64,000 nt of DNA from positions 21,111,571-21,175,570 of the forward strand of contig NC_079209.1 of the NCBI RefSeq assembly GCF_026745355.1. The letters are read 5' to 3'. The notes under the pieces are model-generated. The model searched no databases, was not told the origin of the DNA, and saw only the letters and a program-made list of their open reading frames with translations. Positions 60,601-64,000 of the stretch are shown here, one piece after another. Both the position numbers and the translations under genes were made by a program. The DNA is from Beta vulgaris subsp. vulgaris. Lineage: Eukaryota > Streptophyta > Magnoliopsida > Caryophyllales > Amaranthaceae. The stretch's first letter is position 1, and every line of letters begins with the position of its first letter.

Positions 60601-63600
60601 GAGGGTTACCACTATTAACTCTGAAATTTAAGGCAGTGTAATTTCTACTTATCTGTGCCTTCATAACTAGTAAATTCTAATAGATCTACTTTTTGTAAAT
60701 CAATGCAGGGTCATTGTTTGGGAGTGTCGATGCTGCTAAGGCTAGTCTTAGTGTGAAATTAATGCAGGTCAGTTGTAACTTTTCTAGTCTTCTCACTCCT
60801 ATATCACCCCTCACCAATTGTACTGGGTGATTTCGACAAGTTTCAAATTGAGCTGGTTTATCTATGTTTCATGTCTATTCATGATTACTATTCCGTCTGT
60901 CTGTCATGGTTTTTGGCATGACATCTTTGGTAGTCGGATTTGGAATTGCTCGAACATTATAGTGAATCAGTGATGTGGTCTTGTCCCTGTTTTTGAGTCC
61001 TGCAAATTTTTTATATGAAGATGTAATTACCTGAATGGTGCACTTTATATTTGTTTTTACGTCTTTCTTTGATGGTCTATGCTTTTGTTCCCTCGCTTTT
61101 GGTTTTGTTTTGTTCTTTGGCTTTTTTTTGCTTGGCGCTCTTATATTTGTGACCACGTTAAATATTTTACCTTGCAGGAGGGTAGAATGAGGGGGCAAGC
61201 ATTTGTGACATTTCCATCAGTTGAGTCAGCACATCATGCTCTAGTAAGTATAAGCTCTTTTGTATGTAATTTCAAAATTCACCTCGTAACTGACAAATCT
61301 GAAATCATGTTTGAAATCTGTACCATGTTTTGAAATATATACCTGAACTATGTGTGTCCTGTCTCCTGAATAATATGCTTGATTATTATTCCCTCTGTTT
61401 CTTTTTAATCTACATACTTTCCTTTTTGATCCGTTTATACTTAGGGGGCGTTTGGTTACCCCAGGGTAAAGGGAATGGAATCAAGAAAGGGGTAGAGGGG
61501 GGGGGGGGGAAGGAAACCAAAACCCTTAGATTAAAAAGTTGTTTGGTTGATACATTTGTCTTTCTCTTTCTTCCTCCTCTTACTATACAATCCATCATAG
61601 CACCAAGCACCAGTCCACCATAGCACCTCTCTTTTCTATAACCCCCGCCACCTCTCCCCACCCCAGTACTGCCGCCACCACTCCCGAACCCAATTCCGCC
61701 ACCGTATTGACGTACCGTTCCCCTCCCCCTCCCTTTGCCACTGCGCCCTCAAACCCGCAACCGCAACCCATCAGTCAACCATAGCCCAAGCCTATCGCAT
61801 TTCACCCTCCCGCAGCGCTGCCGCCGTGGCCACCCCTTTTCCACTGCCCGTCGCATCCTCCCCTCCCCTTCTCGCCGTTGGACCTTACCTTTTATCGCCA
61901 CTCCCTTCCTCTTTAATCTTCCATTTTTTCTAGGGTTCATGGGGTGAGTGGTGGTTTAGGTGGTGCGTGGTAGTGGCAAATCTCAAGTAGTGGGTGATTT
62001 TCACGTGGGTGGTAGTGGCGGATTCAAGTGGTGGCGGTTGGGTGAGCAGTGGAAGAGTTGGGTGGTAGTAGTGATTGTGTTAAGTTGTGGTGGTTGAGTG
62101 GTGGTGGTTGGATGGTCAAGGAGATGAATCAAGAAAGGGTAAGTGAAACCTTGGGGGGGGGGGGGGTTAGGGGAATGAGAGTAGAGGACTTTGGGGGTAT
62201 GGAGTGGGTAAAGGGAATCATTAAATAGCTGAAACAAACAACAAGGGAATTAAGTAAGTAGATTTCCTTACCCTTTCCAAAATACCTCTAACCAAACGCC
62301 CCCTTAATCTACGCATTGTTTTTTTTTTTTTGTTAGCATGTCATATCTACTTTTTCCACTTTTTTACCCATGTGGTCCACTTACTAATATAATATGGGAA
62401 TTGTTAAACATCGCCCTATAATTACTTAAAATAGTCCCGAGACTATTTTATTGGACTGTCTTACCATTCTCCTTTTTTCACCACCCCCACCACCACCTCC
62501 CACCACCCGCCATCACCTACGTCCTCCTGCCACCTCCATCAACACCAACCTAGTCTTGAAATTTTTTTTGAACCATGGGGGCGAACCCATGGCCCGAATG
62601 TCGGGCCTGGACGTGCGGGCCATGGAGTGAATGTCCAGGCGAGACGTTCGCTCCCATGGTTCAAATTTTTTTTCGAGATTTACCTGGCCATGGTTGGCGA
62701 TGGTGGTGAGTGAAAGGCGCTAGCAGGAGGTGAGACTTGAGAGAGAGGGCGATGGTCGTGAGAGAAAGGCCGGCGAAGGTGAGAGAAAGGCCGGCGAAGG
62801 TGAGAGAAAGGCCAGCGAAGGTGAGAGAAAGGCTGAATCTGAAATTTGAGGTGAGAGAAGGGGATGCTGGTGGGGGGATGGCAGGAGGTGAGGGGTGGTG
62901 GTGCTGGATCTGAAATTTGTGATGAAAAGGTTACAAATGTAATTTTAATTGTTTTTGGGGCGATTTTAAGTAATTGTGGGGAGAGGATTAGAAGTTCAGA
63001 TATATATTCCAACTTGTAATTTCTCTCTCCACCTTTTTAGTTCCTCCTTGGTTCTCCCCCAAAGTGAAGTGAGTAAATAAAAAAGAAACAGAGGGAGTAC
63101 TTAGTATTTTGGTGGAGTTGATGCTGAATCCATCATTGCTCTTCTATTGAGCAATGAGGTCTGACCTAACAAGATGTTTACGTATGACCAGAATCTTCAT
63201 TTTTTTTTTTCTAATACCGATATCGGGTCTTCAACACTCCAACATGGGGTTTGGATATTTGGGCACTTCAACTTTGGCCAAATTTATGGAAAACTTTCAT
63301 AAAAGAGATAAGCTAGACATTTTTACACTTACCTGTGGCCAACATGAGTATCATAGTCTAAGTAAGATAACTAATAATCATTGTTCCTCCTTGATGACCT
63401 TCTCCGGCAATCATGGTGATTGGGACACTGAATATTAAAAAGCATGCTGATTAATAAGTCAAATTACTCAAATCTGTTTTATGGAATTTCTTTTTTCCTT
63501 GATTTCTTCTCTTATTTATATTTCCATCTTCTAGCATCGAGTTTTGGGTCGGTGTTGTGAGACGCGCAAGCATTGCCTGAAATACTGATTCTCTTCTTGC

Positions 63601-63690
63601 TGTGTGCAGAATCTAGTAAACGGCTACGTCTTCAAAGGGAAGCCAATGATCATTCAGTTTGGTAGAAATCCAGCAGCTAGCAAAACATGA
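40879..63690 (+). CDS. U11/U12 small nuclear ribonucleoprotein 65 kDa protein (RNPC3 orthologue), whole gene span
   Basis: Component of the U11/U12 di-snRNP of the minor spliceosome in the nucleus. In characterised orthologues the C-terminal RRM binds the 3' stem-loop of U12 snRNA and the N-terminal part contacts the U11-59K protein. Exons seen: 40879-41085, about 41178-41262, about 52860-53000, 55254-55335, 55431-55604, 56508-56672, 56761-56922, 59623-59710, 60709-60767, 61178-61243 and 63610-63690 (stop TGA). From exon 3's donor onward every junction keeps phase. The order is N-terminal RRM, a LGVDYPFPPHLQ block, a Pro-rich linker, a Lys/Glu linker and the C-terminal RRM ending MIIQFGRNPAASKT. 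The N-terminal RRM shows a frame break, and the boundaries of exons 2 and 3 are uncertain. Confidence 0.88.
41270..42318 (+). other. Start of the large intron, no gene seen
   Basis: GGCCC-containing words at 41262-41325 (TTAGGGCCCTAA) look like transposon end sequence. Short frames on both strands near 41639-41879 and 42014-42296 have no support. Confidence 0.45.
42319..43464. mobile_element. MITE-like element with CCTCTGTTTCACAATAAGTG ends, enlarged inside
   Basis: The left end CCGTCCTCTGTTTCACAATA and right end TATTGTGAAACGGAGGAAA are inverted repeats of the Stowaway-like 'CTCCCTCCGTTTC' kind. At about 1.15 kb it is large for such a MITE. The AT-rich middle (42480-43150, with repeated AAAGAACATCATACTAA words) may be a further insertion. 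Confidence 0.5.
43469..43595 (+). repeat. Short direct repeat pair
   Basis: AAATAATAATAGTAACTTCA occurs near 43470 and again near 43573, about 105 bases apart, just before the MULE ORF. Confidence 0.75.
45836..47359. other. Sequence between MULE exon and CACTA repeats, no gene supported
   Basis: Probably the left part of the outer CACTA insertion and/or a MULE intron. A repeat of GGATAACTTTGCTTTAAATT occurs near 46230 and 46315. No open frame of value. Confidence 0.4.
47509..48877. mobile_element. Inner non-autonomous CACTA element
   Basis: Starts CACTAGTGGAAAA and ends TTTTTTCCTCTAGTG, flanked by 3-bp duplication ACG (47506-47508 and 48878-48880). Both ends carry arrays of AAGGGCTGCGCTTTTT and its complement AAAAAGCGCAGCCCTT, alternating so that each pair can form a hairpin. 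The middle is AT-rich with AAGAGAAGTATACAAGAACA repeats and no transposase. Confidence 0.93.
48001..48215 (+). repeat. Short tandem-like repeats inside the CACTA element
   Basis: Units AAGAGAAGTATACAAGAACA followed by TTAATCAAA, about 40 bases apart, five to six copies. Confidence 0.8.
49998..50339 (-). CDS. GRF-type zinc-finger protein, MULE-associated ORF
   Basis: Minus-strand frame of 113 aa from ATG 50339. It begins MSSQSHTSNYLESTYIRIPN. The zinc finger is CKCRKKFAIQSSKSSMNSQR then LYYKCDDCNTIRWC (C-x-C ... Y-x-C-x2-C-x5-C), as in plant GRF-type proteins. A Lys/Gln coiled coil follows (LKEEMKLLKKRIKQQQKIM), then a hydrophobic C-terminus (IGVFMFVLLFL), probably a membrane anchor. It converges with the MULE transposase, whose end is 241 bp away. 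Such GRF-coiled-coil-TM genes are frequent near plant MULEs. The frame looks intact. Role unknown. Confidence 0.7.
   Translation of the reverse strand: MSSQSHTSNYLESTYIRIPNRTCKCRKKFAIQSSKSSMNSQRLYYKCDDCNTIRWCVGMIDHNSNVRQEEEDDASNVNLKEEMKLLKKRIKQQQKIMQGAIRIGVFMFVLLFL
50395..50683. repeat. Putative right terminal region of the MULE
   Basis: Contains ACAAACCTTGGGGG, the reverse complement of a form of CCCCCTAGGTTTGT seen at about 43608 beside the MULE start. Other 'CAGGGGTA' words suggest a long, decayed terminal inverted repeat. Boundaries and target duplication were not found. Confidence 0.45.
50684..50974. repeat. Pentanucleotide microsatellite in three phases
   Basis: Consecutive domains of (ATAAT)n, (ATAGT)n mixed, (ATGAT)n and again (ATAAT)n. 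The long open frames across it (50563-51075 -) are an artefact of the 5-bp period. Confidence 0.97.
51565..51720. repeat. AAT/ATA trinucleotide microsatellite
   Basis: Near-pure ATA triplets with some GAT/GTA variants. Confidence 0.95.
51774..52101. mobile_element. MITE with GCTCCGTTTGG ends
   Basis: The left end GCTCCGTTTGGTTGGATGTA and right end CCATGCCAAATAGAGC are inverted repeats, with inner TAAAACATTTTAC on both sides. Flanks are TTGAG / TTGAA. Confidence 0.75.
52860..53000 (+). CDS. U11/U12-65K exon 3
   Basis: An open frame runs into AAQPIAQKLGVDYPFPPHLQ, a conserved block of plant 65K proteins, and ends at donor A|GTATGC (53001). Phase joins to exon 4 to give HLQYAYPPPDG. The 5' boundary is uncertain: an acceptor TTAG at about 52866-52869 and one further left (AAATCAG near 52810) are both possible. 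The GC-rich stretch at 52825-52870 (GGCCCAGGGCGGCCGCCC) looks transposon-derived. Confidence 0.75.
53001..54499 (+). other. Intron 3 of U11/U12-65K, no other feature seen
   Basis: T-rich intronic sequence. Nothing recognised beyond short repeats. Confidence 0.5.
54500..54820. mobile_element. MITE with CCTTTGTTTGGAT ends, in intron 3
   Basis: The left end CCTTTGTTTGGATAGCATGA and right end TAATTATCATCCAAACAAGG are inverted repeats; subterminal GGAAAGGAAGG/CCTTCCCTCC also pair. AATTT lies on both sides but offset. Confidence 0.72.
55254..55335 (+). CDS. U11/U12-65K exon 4
   Basis: Acceptor TTATAG, then YAYPPPDGNILTNILNALIA and VPRFYTQ, donor GTTCTG (weak consensus but followed by a short 95-bp intron with a good CTGCAG acceptor). 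Confidence 0.85.
55431..55604 (+). CDS. U11/U12-65K exon 5, Pro-rich linker
   Basis: Reads VLHLMNKMNIPAPFRMALPT, then TPPLPSTPAPPPPPLPS, then an acidic Ser/Glu patch (SSDESEMESSDE). Donor GAG|GTGATA. Confidence 0.87.
56508..56922 (+). CDS. U11/U12-65K exons 6 and 7, charged linker
   Basis: Exon 6 (56508-56672): ELDDEAEAPKKRIKREVIVG to KKNSVLQ; acceptor TTCTTCAG, donor CAG|GTCCAT. Exon 7 (56761-56922): IRIAPKKVKHEVNVDNTVKE to LPMFK; acceptor GCTGCAG, donor AAG|GTATGT. Both are phase 0. KKRIKR and KKVKH are candidate nuclear localisation signals. Confidence 0.85.
57472..58578. mobile_element. 1.1-kb MITE-like element with AATAAGTTC repeats, in intron 7
   Basis: The ends GGATGCGTTCTCTTCA and TGAAGAGAATGCACCC are inverted repeats, flanked by TTA at 57469-57471 and 58579-58581. 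Inside both ends are many CCAATAAGTTC(C/A)-type words. The end motif GTTCTCTTC is shared with the GAACTGAACT MITEs at 5522 and 38797. AT-rich core, no ORF. Confidence 0.82.
59623..63690 (+). CDS. U11/U12-65K exons 8-11, C-terminal RRM
   Basis: Exon 8 (59623-59710) has SVLYIKNLAKDVVPDDFYFI (RNP2 LYIKNL). Exon 9 (60709-60767) has GSVDAAKASLSVKLMQ. Exon 10 (61178-61243) has GRMRGQAFVTFPSVESAHHA (RNP1 RGQAFVTF). Exon 11 (63610-63690) has LVNGYVFKGKPMIIQFGRNP and the stop. All donors and acceptors are GT-AG with correct phases. This is the domain that binds U12 snRNA in known orthologues. It looks intact. Confidence 0.92.
60380..60588. mobile_element. Stowaway-like MITE, in intron 8
   Basis: Left end CCTCCGTTCCGAATTAGTTG, right end TGTAATTTGGAACACAGGAA (inverted, several mismatches); TA before it. 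Preceded by a G run of about 16 at 60286-60302. Confidence 0.62.
61444..62303. mobile_element. PIF/Harbinger-like MITE nested in the 61389 element
   Basis: The ends GGGGGCGTTTGGTTACCC and AACCAAACGCCCCC are inverted repeats, flanked by TTA (61441-61443; 62304-62306). 860 bp. GC-rich interior with G runs (61498-61509, 62154-62166) and simple GGTGG repeats; the frames on both strands are composition artefacts. Confidence 0.87.
62405..62995. mobile_element. Second nested element with CAATTACTTAAAAT inverted ends
   Basis: The left end (C)CCTATAATTACTTAAAAT and right end ATTTTAAGTAATTGTGGGG are inverted repeats. Inside lies a further inverted pair, TTGAACCATGGGGGCGAAC near 62568 and GTTCGCTCCCATGGTTCAA near 62647, forming a hairpin with a GC-rich loop. 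No clear target duplication. Confidence 0.62.
62758..62835 (+). repeat. 21-bp tandem repeat, about four copies
   Basis: Unit GTGAGAGAAAGGCCGGCGAA plus one base; last copies diverged. Confidence 0.93.
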
Positions 63691-64000
63691 TGAACATATA
63701 GTTGCTCAGAATTGGAAAGCTCTCTATACATTTGGCTTGTTGCCAATTTCCCGACATAGCACACTTGGAACCATAGCTCATATACTGGATATGCGACTGA
63801 TACTCAATCAAGTCTTGTCTTCGATAAATTGTTAGAGAAGAATTTCTGGTAGACTTGTTGGAAGGCTGAAAGTACGCAGGAATACACCATATGTTTACTT
63901 CAAGGGGTCATCAGTGAGATTTTGTTGACTCTCCCCTGTGCATGTAATCCGGATATTCCGAGAGTTCTTGCCTGGAATACTAGAGCATCATCGATTTTGT
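63691..64000 (+). other. 3' untranslated region / downstream of U11/U12-65K
   Basis: Follows the TGA at 63688-63690. No canonical AATAAA is seen within the window, so the end of the transcript is unknown. Confidence 0.55.

Larger units (their letters stand above)
61389..63097. mobile_element. Stowaway-like MITE carrying nested elements, in intron 10
   Basis: Outer ends TTCCCTCTGTTTCTTTTTAA and AAAAGAAACAGAGGGAG with TA on both sides (61387-61388, 63098-63099). The two MITE halves are separated by two further elements listed below. Confidence 0.78.

Noticed and set aside
61410..61947. ORFs on both strands around 61410-61947
   Set aside because: Within the GC-rich interior of the nested MITE; compositional.
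1..64000. tRNA, rRNA or snRNA genes
   Set aside because: No cloverleaf-like A/B box pairs or known snRNA blocks were recognised by eye; a tRNA scan would be needed to exclude them.

Overview
This is plant nuclear DNA, almost certainly from a eudicot. The evidence is spliceosomal GT-AG introns, dense AT-rich intergenic sequence, plant-type Copia, Mutator-like (MULE), CACTA, hAT and MITE elements, a plastid DNA insert and an endogenous pararetrovirus. An affinity with Caryophyllales is only a guess. Every call comes from reading the sequence; nothing was searched or aligned by computer.

The one clearly recognisable host gene is on the + strand at 40879-63690. It encodes the U11/U12 (minor spliceosome) snRNP 65 kDa protein. 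Its C-terminal half is a clean series of exons with matching splice phases and a complete C-terminal RRM. Its N-terminal RRM appears frameshifted and lacks an AG acceptor in the expected place. An intron of about 11.5 kb holds a Mutator (MuDR-type) transposon with a convergent GRF zinc-finger ORF, and a CACTA element nested inside another CACTA element interrupts the transposase. Other introns hold further MITEs, three of them nested at 61389-63097.

Left part (1-10420): the 5' LTR, primer binding site and decayed gag/protease of a minus-strand Copia element; a decayed GST-T3-like/Myb ORF; a MITE of the 'GAACTGAACT' family; a weakly supported host-type gene (6480-9375); and the right end of a CACTA element.

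Middle (10421-22470): a large decayed MULE. It has a Ulp1-like protease ORF on + and an opposing FAR1-type transposase on - (FAR1 DNA-binding domain, MULE domain, SWIM finger). The transposase coding region is interrupted by a 3.8 kb solo LTR with perfect 5-bp target duplications and, separately, by plastid DNA. Its introns and spacers are filled with a same-orientation minisatellite whose core is ATGATATAGTGT, and an intact small F-box-like gene sits inside one intron.

22.5-40.6 kb: a decayed intron-containing ORF of the 'putative gypsy-type transposon' family; a GC-rich hAT MITE with a perfect 8-bp duplication; and an endogenous pararetrovirus fragment on - with a promoter, a coat-protein pseudogene and redundant ends. 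A solo LTR of the same Copia family seen at the left edge splits the coat-protein region. An unusual 325-bp palindrome-ended insertion follows, then MITEs and a large inverted-repeat element just upstream of the U11/U12-65K gene.
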